A model generated the notes under the pieces. The model was given only the letters and a program-made list of their open reading frames with translations. It was not told where the DNA came from and searched no databases. From Zeus faber (Eukaryota; Chordata; Actinopteri; Zeiformes; Zeidae): a stretch of 64,000 nt of DNA. Of the stretch, positions 40,906-52,871 are shown one piece after another. Position numbers and translations under genes: made by a program. The stretch is from assembly GCA_960531495.1 (NCBI GenBank), contig OY482846.1:13585986-13649985 (forward strand), read 5' to 3'. Position 1 is the first letter of the stretch, and every line of letters begins with the position of its first letter.

Positions 40906-41485
40906 TATTGCACTCTCATTTTCAATATCATTGTTGTTTGTAGTCATTTGCCAATGAGTATATTGATATTTCTATGATGCATTAAACTTCTGCAGCACGT
41001 GGTTGTCCATTTATTGTTATTTTAAATGTTCTTAGGCCAGTACTGATTGCTGATCCGATAGTGCCTCCTACTGCCAGAGAATGGTGGAAAAAAAGGTATA
41101 CCCTGTAGTTCGTCACATGACCAGTTGGTGGTGCAAGTTGGCCATCGACGAATGTGAAAAATATACTAAAATGTATTTATTCATGTGCCGGCTACATCCT
41201 GTTGTCAAAAACAGATGTGATAAGATACTGTAGTTGGTAAGCTCAGTTAATGGTTTACAAAGTTGCATATTTACTACATGAATTCTTTCAGAGTTTGAAG
41301 CGCGGTTGGGTCATCCAACAAAAGCCAACACACTCCTGTCTAATTTAACCGCACAACAGTAAGTTTGTATTTCTTCACCTGACCTTTTGATTAGGTCCCC
41401 AGATTGCACCACCAATAGGGAAATGGTTTAACCTGATGATGTCATGAATGAGTAGACAAGAGCCCTTTAAGTTCCCTTTTCTCTC

Positions 41486-41783
41486 GCCGGGTGCAGTGGC
41501 GTGTGCCTGTAATCCAAGTTCCTGTGAGGCTGAGACTGGTGGATGGTTTGAGCTCGGGAGTTCTGAGCTGCAGTGTTCTGTGTCGATCGGGTGTCCGCGC
41601 TAAGCTCGGTATCAACATGGTGTTTCTGGGGGATCCCGGCACCTCCAGGTTGTCTAAGGAGGGGTGGACGGGCCCAGGTCGGAAACGGAGCAGGTTAAAG
41701 TCCCCGTGCCGCTCAGTAGCGGGATCGCACCTGTGAATAGAAGCTGTAGTGCAGCCTTAGTAACACAGCAGGACCCAGTCTTT
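41486..41783 (+). ncRNA. rn7sl: 7SL/SRP RNA gene, copy 8
   Basis: Full length with promoter and T4. It carries the copy-4 signature (CCTGTGAGGCTG, CCCGGCACC, GAATAGAAGCTG) and the same TTGTTCGTAG change in the spacer. Confidence 0.94.
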
Positions 41784-42363
41784 TATTGCACTCTCATTTT
41801 CAATATCATTGTTGTTCGTAGTCATTTGCCAATGAGTATATTGATATTTCTATGATGCATTAAACTTCTGCAGCACGTGGTTGTCCATTTATTGTTATTT
41901 TAAATGTTCTTAGGCCAGTACTGATTGCTGATCCGATAGTGCCTCCTACTGCCAGAGAATGGTGGAAAAAAATGTATACCCTGTAGTTCGTCACATGACC
42001 AGTTGGTGGTGCCAGTTGGCCATCGACGAATGTGAAAAATATACTAAAATGTATTTATTCATGTGCCGGCTACATCCTGTTGTCAAAAACAGATGTGATA
42101 AGATACTGTAGTTGGTAAGCTCAGTTAATGGTTTACAAAGTTGCATATTTACTACATGAATTCTTTCAGAGTTTGAAGCGCAGTTGGGTCAACCAACAAA
42201 AGCCAACACACTCCTGTCTAATTTAACCGCACAACAGTAAGTTTGTATTTCTTCACCTGACCTTTTGATTAGGTCCCCAGATTGCACCACCAATAGGTAA
42301 ATGGTTTAACCTGATGATGTCATGAATGAGTAGACAAGAGCCCTTTAAGTTCCCTTTTCTCTC

Positions 42364-42661
42364 GCCGGGTGCAGTGGCGTGTGCCTGTAATCCAAGTTCC
42401 TGGGAGGCTGAGACTGGAGGATGGTTTGAGCTCGGGAGTTCTGAGCTGCAGTGTTCTGTGTCGATCGGGTGTCCGTGCTAAGCTCGGTATCAACATGGTG
42501 TTTCTGGGGGATCCCGGGACCTCCAGGTTGTCTAAGGAGGGGTGGACGGGCCCAGGTCGGAAACGGAGCAGGTTAAAGCCCCCGTGCCGCTCAGTAGCGG
42601 GATCGCACCTGTGAATAGATGCTGTAGTGCAGCCTTAGTAACACAGCAGGACCCAGTCTTT
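42364..42661 (+). ncRNA. rn7sl: 7SL/SRP RNA gene, copy 9
   Basis: Full length with promoter and T4. It has the copy-5 signature plus a private GTCCGTGCTAAG where the others have GTCCGCGCTAAG. Confidence 0.94.
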
Positions 42662-43241
42662 TATCGCACTCTCATTTTCAATGTCATTGTTGTTTGTAGT
42701 CATTTGCCAATGAATATATTGATATTTCTATGATGCATTAAACTTCTGCAGCACGTGGTTGTCCATTTATTGTTATTTTAAATGTTCTTAGGCCAGTACT
42801 GATTGCTGATCCGATAGTGCCTCCTACTGCCAGAGAATGGTGCAAAAAAAGGTATACCCTGTAGTTCGTCACATGACCAGTTGGTGGTGCAAGTTGGCCA
42901 TCGACGAATGTGAAAAATATACTAAAATGTATTTATTCATGTGCCGGCTACATCCTGTTGTCAAAAACAGATGTGATAAGATACTGTAGTTGGTAAGCTC
43001 AGTTAATGGTTTACAAAGTTGCATATTTACTACATGAATTCTTTCAGAGTTTGAAGCGCGGTTGGGTCAACCAACAAAAGCCAACACACTCCTGTCTAAT
43101 TTAACCGCACAACAGTAAGTTTGTATTTCTTCACCTGACCTTTTGATTAGGTCCCCAGATTGCACCACCAATAGGTAAATGGTTTAACCTGATGATGTCA
43201 TGAATGAGTAGACAAGAGCCCTTTAAGTTCCCTTTTCTCTC

Positions 43242-43539
43242 GCCGGGTGCAGTGGCGTGTGCCTGTAATCCAAGTTCCTGGGAGGCTGAGACTGGTGGAT
43301 GGTTTGAGCTCGGGAGTTCTGAGCTGCAGTGTTCTGTGTCGATCGGGTGTCCGCGCTAAGCTCGGTATCAACATGGTGTTTCTGGGGGATCCCGGGACCT
43401 CCAGGTTGTCTAAGGAGGGGTGCACTGGCCAAGGTCGGAAACGGAGCAGGTTAAAGCCCCCGTGCCGCTCAGTAGCGGGATCGCACCTGTGAATAGATGC
43501 TGTAGTGCAGCCTTAGTAACACAGCAGGACCCAGTCTTT
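43242..43539 (+). ncRNA. rn7sl: 7SL/SRP RNA gene, copy 10
   Basis: Full length with promoter and T4. Close to the array consensus, with GCACTGGCCAAGG and CCCCCGTG. Confidence 0.94.
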
Positions 43540-44119
43540 TATCGCACTCTCATTTTCAATGTCATTGTTGTTTGTAGTCATTTGCCAATGAATATATTGA
43601 TATTTCTATGATGCATTAAACTTCTGCAGCACGTGGTTGTCCATTTATTGTTATTTTAAATGTTCTTAGGCCAGTACTGATTGCTGATCCGATAGTGCCT
43701 CCTACTGCCAGAGAATGGTGGAAAAAAAGGTATACCCTGTAGTTCGTCACATGACCAGTTGGTGGTGCAAGTTGGCCATCGACGAATGTGAAAAATATAC
43801 TAAAATGTATTTATTCATGTGCCGGCTACATCCTGTTGTCAAAAACAGATGTGATAAGATACTGTAGTTGGTAAGCTCAGTTAATGGTTTACAAAGTTGC
43901 ATATTTACTACATGAATTCTTTCAGAGTTTGAAGCGCGGTTGGGTCAACCAACAAAAGCCAACACACTCCTGTCTAATTTAACCGCACAACAGTAAGTTT
44001 GTATTTCTTCACCTGACCTTTTGATTAGGTCCCCAGATTGCACCACCAATAGGTAAATGGTTTAACCTGATGATGTCATGAATGAGTAGACAAGAGCCCT
44101 TTAAGTTCCCTTTTCTCTC

Positions 44120-44417
44120 GCCGGGTGCAGTGGCGTGTGCCTGTAATCCAAGTTCCTGGGAGGCTGAGACTGGTGGATGGTTTGAGCTCGGGAGTTCTGA
44201 GCTGCAGTGTTCTGTGTCGATCGGGTGTCCGCGCTAAGCTCGGTATCAACATGGTGTTTCTGGGGGATCCCGGGACCTCCAGGTTGTCTAAGGAGGGGTG
44301 CACTGGCCAAGGTCGGAAACGGAGCAGGTTAAAGCCCCCGTGCCGCTCAGTAGCGGGATCGCACCTGTGAATAGAAGCTGTAGTGCAGCCTTAGTAACAC
44401 AGCAGGACCCAGTCTTT
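44120..44417 (+). ncRNA. rn7sl: 7SL/SRP RNA gene, copy 11
   Basis: Full length with promoter and T4. It combines GCACTGGCCAAGG (as in copies 2, 6 and 10) with GAATAGAAGCTG (as in copies 4 and 8), a mosaic suggesting unequal crossover or gene conversion. Confidence 0.94.
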
Positions 44418-44997
44418 TATTGCACTCTCATTTTCAATATCATTGTTGTTTGTAGTCATTTGCCAATGAGTATATTGATATTTCTATGATGCATTAAACT
44501 TCTGCAGCACGTGGTTGTCCATTTATTGTTATTTTAAATGTTCTTAGGCCAGTACTGATTGCTGATCCGATAGTGCCTCCTACTGCCAGAGAATGGTGGA
44601 AAAAAAGGTATACCCTGTAGTGCGTCACATGACCAGTTGGTGGTGCCAGTTGGCCATCGACGAATGTGAAAAATATACTAAAATGTATTTATTCATGTGC
44701 CGGCTACATCCTGTTGTCAAAAACAGATGTGATAAGATACTGTAGTTGGTAAGCTCAGTTAATGGTTTACAAAGTTGCATATTTACTACATGAATTCTTT
44801 CAGAGTTTGAAGCGCAGTTGGGTCAACCAACAAAAGCCAACACACTCCTGTCTAATTTAACCGCACAACAGTAAGTTTGTATTTCTTCACCTGACCTTTT
44901 GATTAGGTCCCCAGATTGCACCACCAATAGGTAAATGGTTTAACCTGATGATGTCATGAATGAGTAGACAAGAGCCCTTTAAGTTCCCTTTTCTCTC

Positions 44998-45295
44998 GCC
45001 GGGTGCAGTGGCATGTGCCTGTAATCCAAGTTCCTGGGAGGCTGAGACTGGTGGATGGTTTGAGCTCGGGAGTTCTGAGCTGCAGTGTTCTGTGTCGATC
45101 GGGTGTCCGAGCTAAGCTCGCTATCAACATGGTGTTTCTGGGGGATCCCGGGACCTCCAGGTTGTCTAAGGAGGGGTGGATGGGCCCAGGTCGGAAACGG
45201 AGCAGGTTAAAGTCCCCGTGCCGCTCAGTAGCGGGATCGCACCTGTGAATAGATGCTGTAGTGCAGCCTTAGTAACACAGCAGGACCCAGTCTTT
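44998..45295 (+). ncRNA. rn7sl: 7SL/SRP RNA gene, copy 12
   Basis: Full length with promoter and T4. Private changes: GCAGTGGCATGTG in the Alu domain, GTCCGAGCTAAGCTCGCTATC in the central helix and GGATGGGCCCAGG. Confidence 0.93.
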
Positions 45296-45875
45296 TATTG
45301 CACTCTCATTTTCAATGTCATTGTTGTTTGTAGACATTTGCCAATGAGTAAATTGATATTTCTATGATGCATTAAACTTCTGCAGCACGTGGTTGTCCAT
45401 TTATTGTTATTTTAAATGTTCTTAGGCCAGTACTGATTGCTGATCCGATAGTGCCTCCTACTGCCAGAGAATGGTGGAAAAAAATGTATACCCTGTAGTT
45501 CGTCACATGACCAGTTGGTGGTGCTAGTTGGCCATCGACGAATGTGAAAAATATACTAAAATGTATTTATTTATGTGCCGGCTACATCCTGTTGTCAAAA
45601 ACAGATGTGATAAGATACTGTAGTTGGTAAGCTCAGTTAATGGTTTACAAAGTTGCATATTTACTACATGAATTCTTTCAGAGTTTGAAGCGCGGTTGGG
45701 TCAACCAACAAAAGCCAACACACTCCTGTCTAATTTAACCGCACAACAGTAAGTTTGTATTTCTTCACCTGACCTTTTGATTAGGTCCCCAGATTGCACC
45801 ACCAATAGGTAAATGGTTTAACCTGATGATGTCATGAATGAGTAGACAAGAGCCCTTTAAGTTCCCTTTTCTCTC

Positions 45876-46173
45876 GCCGGGTGCAGTGGCGTGTGCCTGT
45901 AATCCAAGTTCCTGGGAGGCTGAGACTTGTGGATGGTTTGAGCTCGGGAGTTCTGAGCTGCAGTGTTCTGTGTCGATCGGGTGTCCGCGCTAAGCTCGGT
46001 ATCAACATGGTGTTTCTGGGGGATCCCGGGACCTCCAGGTTGTCTAAGGAGGGGTGGACGGGCCCAGGTCGGAAACGGAGCAGGTTAAAGTCCCCGTGCC
46101 GCTCAGTAGCGGGATCGCACCTGTGAATAGATGCTGTAGTGCAGCCTTAGTAACACAGCAGGACCCAGTCTTT
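45876..46173 (+). ncRNA. rn7sl: 7SL/SRP RNA gene, copy 13
   Basis: Full length with promoter and T4. It has GAGACTTGTGG in place of GAGACTGGTGG. It is the last gene before the LINE insertion, which falls 378 bp downstream in the spacer and leaves the gene intact. Confidence 0.94.
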
Positions 46174-46550
46174 TATTGCACTCTCATTTTCAATGTCATT
46201 GTTGTTTGTAGTCATTTGCCAATGAGTATATTGATATTTCTATGATGCATTAAACTTCTGCAGCACGTGGTTGTCCATTTATTGTTATTTTAAATGTTCT
46301 TAGGCCAGTACTGATTGCTGATCCGATAGTGCCTCCTGCTGCCAGAGAATGGTGGAAAAAAAGGTATACCCTGTAGTTTGTCACATGACCAGTTGGTGGT
46401 GCAAGTTGGCCATCGACGAATGTGAAAAATATACTAAAATGTATTTATTCATGTGCCGGCTACATCCTGTTGTCAAAAACAGATGTGATAAGATACTGTA
46501 GTTGGTAAGCTCAGTTAATGGTTTACAAAGTTGCATATTTACTACATGAA

Positions 46551-49500
46551 TATAGTATAGCGATAGTGGCGCCGCCCCTAGCGGTCGCCTGCGCCGGCGC
46601 TCCGGTTACTTTCTTACTCTTTAGTATTTTTTTCCTTTTTTTATCACAATGTTCGCCAGGAAAACATCAACAATTAACTCATACGGCCGCGATGCACTCA
46701 TGGATATAAAAATTTCCCTAAACGAACAACTTTGGGACTTTTTATCCGTGGAGCAGAGTGGCCGGCGGAAATCCTACGCGGGAACACTCGCAACAACAAC
46801 AAAAATGGAGTCGCTGTTCCACGAGCCGGCCCACGGAGGAAGCACCGAGGTAAACGAGGCAGCATTCGGGTCAGAATGAGGACGCAACCTTACCGTCCAC
46901 CTCTGCCAAGCATCCTTCTTGCTAACGTCCAGTCCCTGGAGAACAAGATGGATGAACTTCGAGCGAGGATTCAATTCCAGCGTGACACGAGGAACTGTTG
47001 CGTCCTCTGCCTGACGGAAACATGGCTGACCCCACTGGTGCCGGATGAAGCCATACGTCCAGCCGAGGCCTTCTCCGTGTTCCGCGGCGACAGAACGGGA
47101 GAGTCGGGGAAATCCAAAGGTGGAGGCGTCTGCCTAATGGTAAACAACCACTGGTGTAACGCCAACAACACCAAATTCCTCTCCCACTCCTGCTCGCCGA
47201 ACCTGGAACAGCTGACCATACTATGCCGTCCATTTTATCTCCCCCGGGAATTCAGCACGGTCATCATTACAGCCGTTTATATCCCACCGCAAGCGGACAC
47301 CGACGCAGCACTGTCGGTTCTGCACGATGTGTTGTGCGGATTTCAGAACAGACATCCCGACGCGGCTGTGGTGGTGACTGGGGACTTTAACAGGGCCAAC
47401 CTGAAAAAAGTTCTGCCGAATTTCCACCAACACATCACGTGTGCCACCAGGGGAGACAGAACTCTGGACCATTGTTACACTCCTTACAAGAACGGATACA
47501 AGCCCGTGTCGCTTCCTGCTTTCGGGAAATCAGATCACGCCGCGATCTCGCTGCTTCCTGTTTACAGGCCTCTGATCGCGCGGGATCTGGTGATGACGAG
47601 GGAAGTGAAGCGGTGGACGGACCAATCAGAGGCTGCGCTTCAGGACGCTCTGACTGACGTAGACTGGGACGTGTTCCAAGCGAGTTCAAGTGACGTCAGC
47701 GAGTTTACGGAGGTTGTAGTGAGTTTTGTGGCTACGTACGCGGATGAAATCGTTCCCACGGTGAAAGTTTGGATATTTCCAAACCAGAAACCATGGGTTG
47801 ATAAATCCATCCGCTGCGCTCTGAATGCGCGCACGGCCGCTTACAACGACGGTCTTGTATCTGGCAACATGGACAAGTACAAAGCGGCGTCGTACAATCT
47901 GCGGAGGGCGGTGAGGGACGCCAAACGGACGTACAGAGACACCGTGGAGCTGCAAATGGAGCGGGGGGACACAAGACGCTTGTGGGAGGGGCTGCGAACA
48001 ATAACAAACTACAAGAGCAGCTCCTCCCCAGCCACGAGTGTGGACGCCTCCCTGGCCAACCAACTGAACTCCTTTTATGCGCGGTTCGAGTCTGGCAGCA
48101 GCACCGCTAGCTCGCCGGCTAATTGGAGCTACACCGCTGGGGACGAGCGCGCACTCTCAGTGTCCGTGCACGAGGTCAGGAGGGCTTTGATGCGGGTGAA
48201 CACCAGGAAAGCTGCGGGCCCAGATGGCATATCTGGGCGAGTACTGAAGACCTGTGCTAACCAGCTAGCTCCGGTGTTCACCACAATATTCAACATCTCC
48301 CTGGCTGAATCAGTGGTCCCATCCTGTTTCAAGAGGTCCACCGTCGTTCCTGTCCCGAAGATCGCCTCTCCAACCTGCCTGAATGACTACCGTCCGGTGG
48401 CCCTCGCCTCGGTGGTCATGAAGTGTTTCGAGAGGCTGATTAAGGATTACATCTGCGCCTCCCTCCCCCGCACCTTGGACCCGTTGCAGTTCGCGTACCG
48501 GCAGAACAGATCCACGGATGACGCGGTCTCCCAGGTACTGCACACCACGCTCACGCACCTGGATGGCCAGAAGGGGGCCTATGTGAGAATGCTGTTCATT
48601 GATTATAGTTCAGCTTTCAACACCATAGTTCCCACCAGACTGGCTGTCAAGCTGTTGGAGCTAGGATTGAATGCTCCGCTGTGCACCTGGATCCTGGACT
48701 TCCTCACAGGCCGCCCCCAGGTGGTCAAGGTGGGGAAGTACATGTCAAGCTCCCTCACCCTGAATACAGGATCCCCCCAGGGCTGCGTCCTCAGCCCCCT
48801 ACTGTACTCCCTGTACACACATGACTGTGTGGCCAGGTCCAGCTCCAACACCATCATCAAGTTTGCTGACGACACCGTGGTCGTGGGCCTGATCACCGAC
48901 TGCGATGAGAAGGCCTACCGCGAGGAGGTGGCTGACCTGTCACTCTGGTGCCAGGACAACAGCCTCCACCTGAACGTCAGCAAAACCAAGGAGCTGATTG
49001 TGGACTTTAGGCGTGGATCACAATCGAGGACGCACGCGCCCTTGTGGATTAATGGGACTTCTGTCGATAGGGTGAGCAGCTTCAGATATCTGGGAGTCCA
49101 CATCACAGAGGACTTAACATGGACTGTTCATACAGACACTCTGGTGAGAAAGGCGAGGCAGCGTCTCTACCACCTCAGGCAGCTGAGGAAATTCCGGGTC
49201 TCGGTGAGGATCCTCAAGTCCTTCTACTCTGGAGCAGTGGAGAGCATCCTGACAGGCAACATCACTGCCTGGTTTGGGAACTGTACTGCCCAGGACAGGC
49301 GGGCCCTGCAGAGGGTGGTGCGTTCAGCTGAACGTACCACTGGAACTACCCTCCCCCCCTTGCAGGAGTTATACACCAGGAGGTGTAGTAGCAGAGCCCG
49401 TAGGATCATGAAGGATCCTCATCACCCCAACAACGGACTGTTTCAGCTGCTGCGGTCAGGCAAGCGCCTCCGCAGTCACGCAGCGAGAACAGAGAGACTG

Positions 49501-50081
49501 AGACGGAGTTTCTTCCCTCAAGCCATCAGAACTGTCAACGCTGACCTCACCAGGGGTCCTAACTGAGCCATGCACTAGGCTCCACTACCTACTGTACTGT
49601 ATGTAGCATACTGTACCGCATACTGTATCACTGTTCAGGGTTGTTCGTGATGCCGTATTGCTGCGCCGTACTGTTGTATACTGTGCTGTATTATCCCAAA
49701 CACTACCTCACACTATTCACATTCACATTCCACTTTAATTCACATGCCACTTTAAATGCACATATCTGTATATACATAGCCATATTCCTTCAACCTATTC
49801 CATTTTATTTCAATTTATTTTTTATTGTATTTTATTCTATATATTTTTTATCTTATTCTATAAGTATTCCACTTACTGTATTACGTTTTAGGAGTCAGTT
49901 AGTCGGTCTATTAGAAAGGAATTTTCTACTTTTTATTTTATTTTATTTTTGTACTTTTTCCTAGGACTTATTGTGTGCTATCACCGGGTGCGTTTCATTA
50001 CATTTCACTGCATATATGTATGGAAGTATGTATATGTATGTGACAAATAAAAATCTTGAATCTTGAATCTTGAATCTTGAA
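46551..50081 (+). mobile_element. Nearly full-length L2/CR1-type non-LTR retrotransposon
   Basis: Exactly 3531 bp of extra sequence splits the spacer of one 7SL unit. Spacer sequence CATGAA|TTCTTTCAG is interrupted and resumes, with a possible TGAA duplication. The 5' end is GC-rich (GCGATAGTGGCGCCGCC). A single long frame follows. The 3' end has AAATAAAAATCTTGAATC and a short tandem tail of about four TCTTGAA heptamers instead of poly-A, as in L2/CR1-clade LINEs. The clade call (L2 rather than Rex1 or a relative) is from memory of motif style and tail. Confidence 0.93.
46649..49566 (+). pseudogene. LINE ORF: endonuclease plus reverse transcriptase, one frameshift
   Basis: Encodes the retrotransposition protein. 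The apparent start MFARKTSTINSYGRDAL at 46649 is one frame off from the long 944-codon frame that ends at 49566. Compared with the second copy (CCATGGGAGCAG), this copy reads CCGTGGAGCAG near 46747, one base short, so the frame is broken there. The rest is open. An apurinic-type endonuclease (about 46920-47550) has NVQSLENK, LTETWL, VTGDFN and a terminal SDHAA. The reverse transcriptase (about 48190-48960) has RKAAGPDGISG, FIDYSSAFNT, GSPQGCVLSP and the catalytic FADD (near 48860). No separate ORF1 with zinc knuckles is seen. Confidence 0.92.
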
Positions 50082-50284
50082 TTCTTTCAGAGTTTGAAGC
50101 GCGGTTGGGTCATCCAACAAAAGCCAACACACTCCTGTCTAATTTAACCGCACAACAGTAAGTTTGTATTTCTTCACCTGACCTTTTGATTAGGTCCCCA
50201 GATTGCACCACCAATAGGTAAATGGTTTAACCTGATGATGTCATGAATGAGTAGACAAGAGCCCTTTAAGTTCCCTTTTCTCTT

Positions 50285-50582
50285 GCCGGGTGCAGTGGCG
50301 TGTGCCTGTAATCCAAGTCCCTGGGAGGCTGAGACTGGAGGATGGTTTGAGCTCGGGAGTTCTGAGCTGCAGTGTTCTGTGTCGATCGGGTGTCCGCGCT
50401 AAGCTCGTTATCAACATGGTGTTTCTGGGGGATCCCGGGACCTCCAGGTTGTCTAAGGAGGGGTGCACTGGCCAAGGTCGGAAACGGAGCAGGTTAAAGC
50501 CCCCGTGCCGCTCAGTAGCGGGATCGCACCTGTGAATAGATGCTGTAGTGCAGCCTTAGTAACACAGCAGGACCCAGTCTTT
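50285..50582 (+). ncRNA. rn7sl: 7SL/SRP RNA gene, copy 14
   Basis: First 7SL gene after the LINE, full length, with its own CRE-like site, TATA-like box and T4 intact about 200 bp from the insertion. Private changes: CTCTTGCCGGG at the 5' junction, AAGTCCCTGGG, and CTCGTTATC. Confidence 0.93.
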
Positions 50583-51162
50583 TATTGCACTCTCATTTTC
50601 AATGTCATTGTTGTTTGTAGACAATTGCCAATGAGTATATTGATATTTCTATGATGCATTAAACTTCTGCAGCACGTGGTTGTCCATTTATTGTTATTTT
50701 AAATGTTCTTAGGCCAGTACTGATTGCTGATCCGATAGTGCCTCCTACTGCCAGAGAATGGTGGAAAAAAAGGTATACCCTGTAGTTCATCACATGACCA
50801 GTTGGTGGTGCTAGTTGGCCATCGACGAATGTGAAAAATATACTAAAATGTATTTATTCATGTGCCGGCTACATCCTGTTGTCAAAAACAGATGTGATAA
50901 GATACTGTAGTTGGTAAGCTCAGTTAATGGTTTACAAAGTTGCATATTTACTACATGAATTCTTTCAGAGTTTGAAGCGCGGTTGGGTCATCCAACAAAA
51001 GCCAACACACTCCTGTCTAATTTAACCGCACAACAGTAAGTTTGTATTTCTTCACCTGACCTTTTGATTAGGTCCCCAGATTGCACCACCAATAGGTAAA
51101 TGGTTTAACCTGATGATGTCATGAATGAGTAGACAAGAGCCCTTTAAGTTCCCTTTTCTCTC

Positions 51163-51460
51163 GCCGGGTGCAGTGGCGTGCGCCTGTAATCCAAGTTCCT
51201 GGGAGGCTGAGACTGGAGGATGGTTTGAGCTCGGGAGTTCTGAGCTGCAGTGTTCTGTGTCGATCGGGTGTCCGCGCTAAGCTCGGTATCAACATGGTGT
51301 TTCTGGGGGATCCCGGGACCTCCAGGTTGTCTAAGGAGGGGTGCACTGGCCCAGGTCGGAAATGGAGCAGGTTAAAGCCCCCGTGCCGCTCAGTAGCGGG
51401 ATCGCACCTGTGAATAGATGCTGTAGTGCAGCCTTAGTAACACAGCAGGACCCAGTCTTT
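51163..51460 (+). ncRNA. rn7sl: 7SL/SRP RNA gene, copy 15
   Basis: Full length with promoter and T4. Variants GTGCGCCTGTAATCC and GGTCGGAAATGGAGCAGG (one change next to the helix-8 tetraloop). The following spacer is shortened by 344 bp. Confidence 0.92.
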
Positions 51461-51696
51461 TATTGCACTCTCATTTTCAATGTCATTGTTGTTTGTAGTC
51501 ATTTGCCAATGAGTATATTGATATTTCTATGATGCATTAAACTTCTGCAGCACGTGGTTGTCCATTTATTGTTATTTTAAATGTTCTTAGGCCAGTACTG
51601 ATTGCTGGTCCGATAGTGCCTCCTACTGGAAGAGAATGGTGACCTGATGATGTCATTAATGAGTAGATAAGAGCCATTTTAGTTCCCTTGCTCCTT

Positions 51697-51994
51697 GCCG
51701 GGTGCAGTGCCGTGTGCCTGTAATCCAAGTCACTGGGAGGCTGAGACTGGTGGATGGTTTGAGCTCGGGAGTTCTGAGCTGCAGTGTTCTGTTTCGATCG
51801 GGTGTCCGCGCTAAGCTCGATATCAATATGGTGTTTCTGGGGGATCCCGGGACCTCCAGGTTGTCTAAGGAGCGTGGTACTGGCCCAGGTCGGAAACGAA
51901 GCAGGTTAAAGCCCCCGTGCCGCTCAGTAGCGATATCGCACCTGTGAATACATGCTGTAGTGCAGCCTTAGTAACACAGCATGACCCAGTCTCT
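51697..51994 (+). pseudogene. 7SL copy 16, probably inactive
   Basis: About full length but with many private changes: GCAGTGCCGTG, GTTTCGATCGGG, GGAGCGTGGTACTGG and GCGATATCGCACC. The terminator reads CAGTCTCTTATTG, so the T4 is lost. The promoter is altered (GATAAGAGCCATTTTAG), though TGATGTCA remains. Confidence 0.8.
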
Positions 51995-52573
51995 TATTGC
52001 ACTCTCATTTTCAATGTCATTGTTGTTTGTAGTCATTTGCCAATGATAATATTGAAATATCTATGATACATTCAACTTCTGCAGCACGTGGTGTCCATTT
52101 ATTCTTATTTAAAATGTTCTTAGGCCAGTACTGATTGCTGGTCCTTTAGTGCCTCCTACTGCCAGAGAATGGTGGAAAAAAAGGTATACCCTGTAGTTCA
52201 TCACATGACCAGTTGGTGGTGCTAGTTGGCCATCGAAGAATGTGAAAAATATACAAAAATGTATTTATTCATGTGCCGGCTACATCCTGTTGTCAAAAAC
52301 AGATGTGATTAGATACTGTAGTTGGTAAGCTCAGTTAATGGTTTACAAAGTTGCATATTTACTACATAAATTCTTTCAGAGTTTGAAGCGCGGTTGGGTC
52401 AACCAACAAAAGCCAACACACTCCTGTCTAATTTAACCGCACAACAGTAAGTTTGTATTTCTCCGCCTGACCTTTTGATTAGGTCCCCAGATGGCACCAC
52501 CAATAGGTAAATGGTTTAACCTGATGATGTCATGAATGAGTAGACAAGAGCCCTTTAAGTTCCCTTTTCTCTC

Positions 52574-52871
52574 GCCGGGTGCAGTGGCGTGTGCCTGTAA
52601 TCCAAGTTCCTGGGAGGCTGAGACTGGAGGATGGTTTGAGCTCGGGAGTTCTGAGCTGCAGTGTTCTGTGTCGATCGGGTGTCCGCGCTAAGCTCGGTAT
52701 CAATATGGTGTTTCTGGGGGATCCCGGGACCTCCAGGTTGCCTAAGGAGGGGTGCACTGGCCAAGGTCGGAAACGGAGCAGGTTAAAGCCCCCGTGCCGC
52801 TCAGTAGCGGGATCGCACCTGTGAATAGATGCTGTAGTGCAGCCTTAGTAACACAGCAGGACCCAGTCTTT
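52574..52871 (+). ncRNA. rn7sl: 7SL/SRP RNA gene, copy 17
   Basis: Full length with promoter and T4. It has CAATATGGTG and GGTTGCCTAAGGAGG, the latter as in human 7SL. The spacer before it is more diverged than in the central array. Confidence 0.92.

Noticed and set aside
36223-46245. Repeated 63-81-codon reading frames every 878 bp that look like a multi-copy small protein family
   Set aside because: They start at GTG or lie inside the 7SL RNA sequence on both strands and are translations of a non-coding gene; the RNA structure explains the conservation.
46732-46760. Start of the long LINE frame at 46732
   Set aside because: The codon there is TTG and the upstream MFARKTS segment is in another frame; comparison with the second copy shows a one-base lesion, so this is not a true start.
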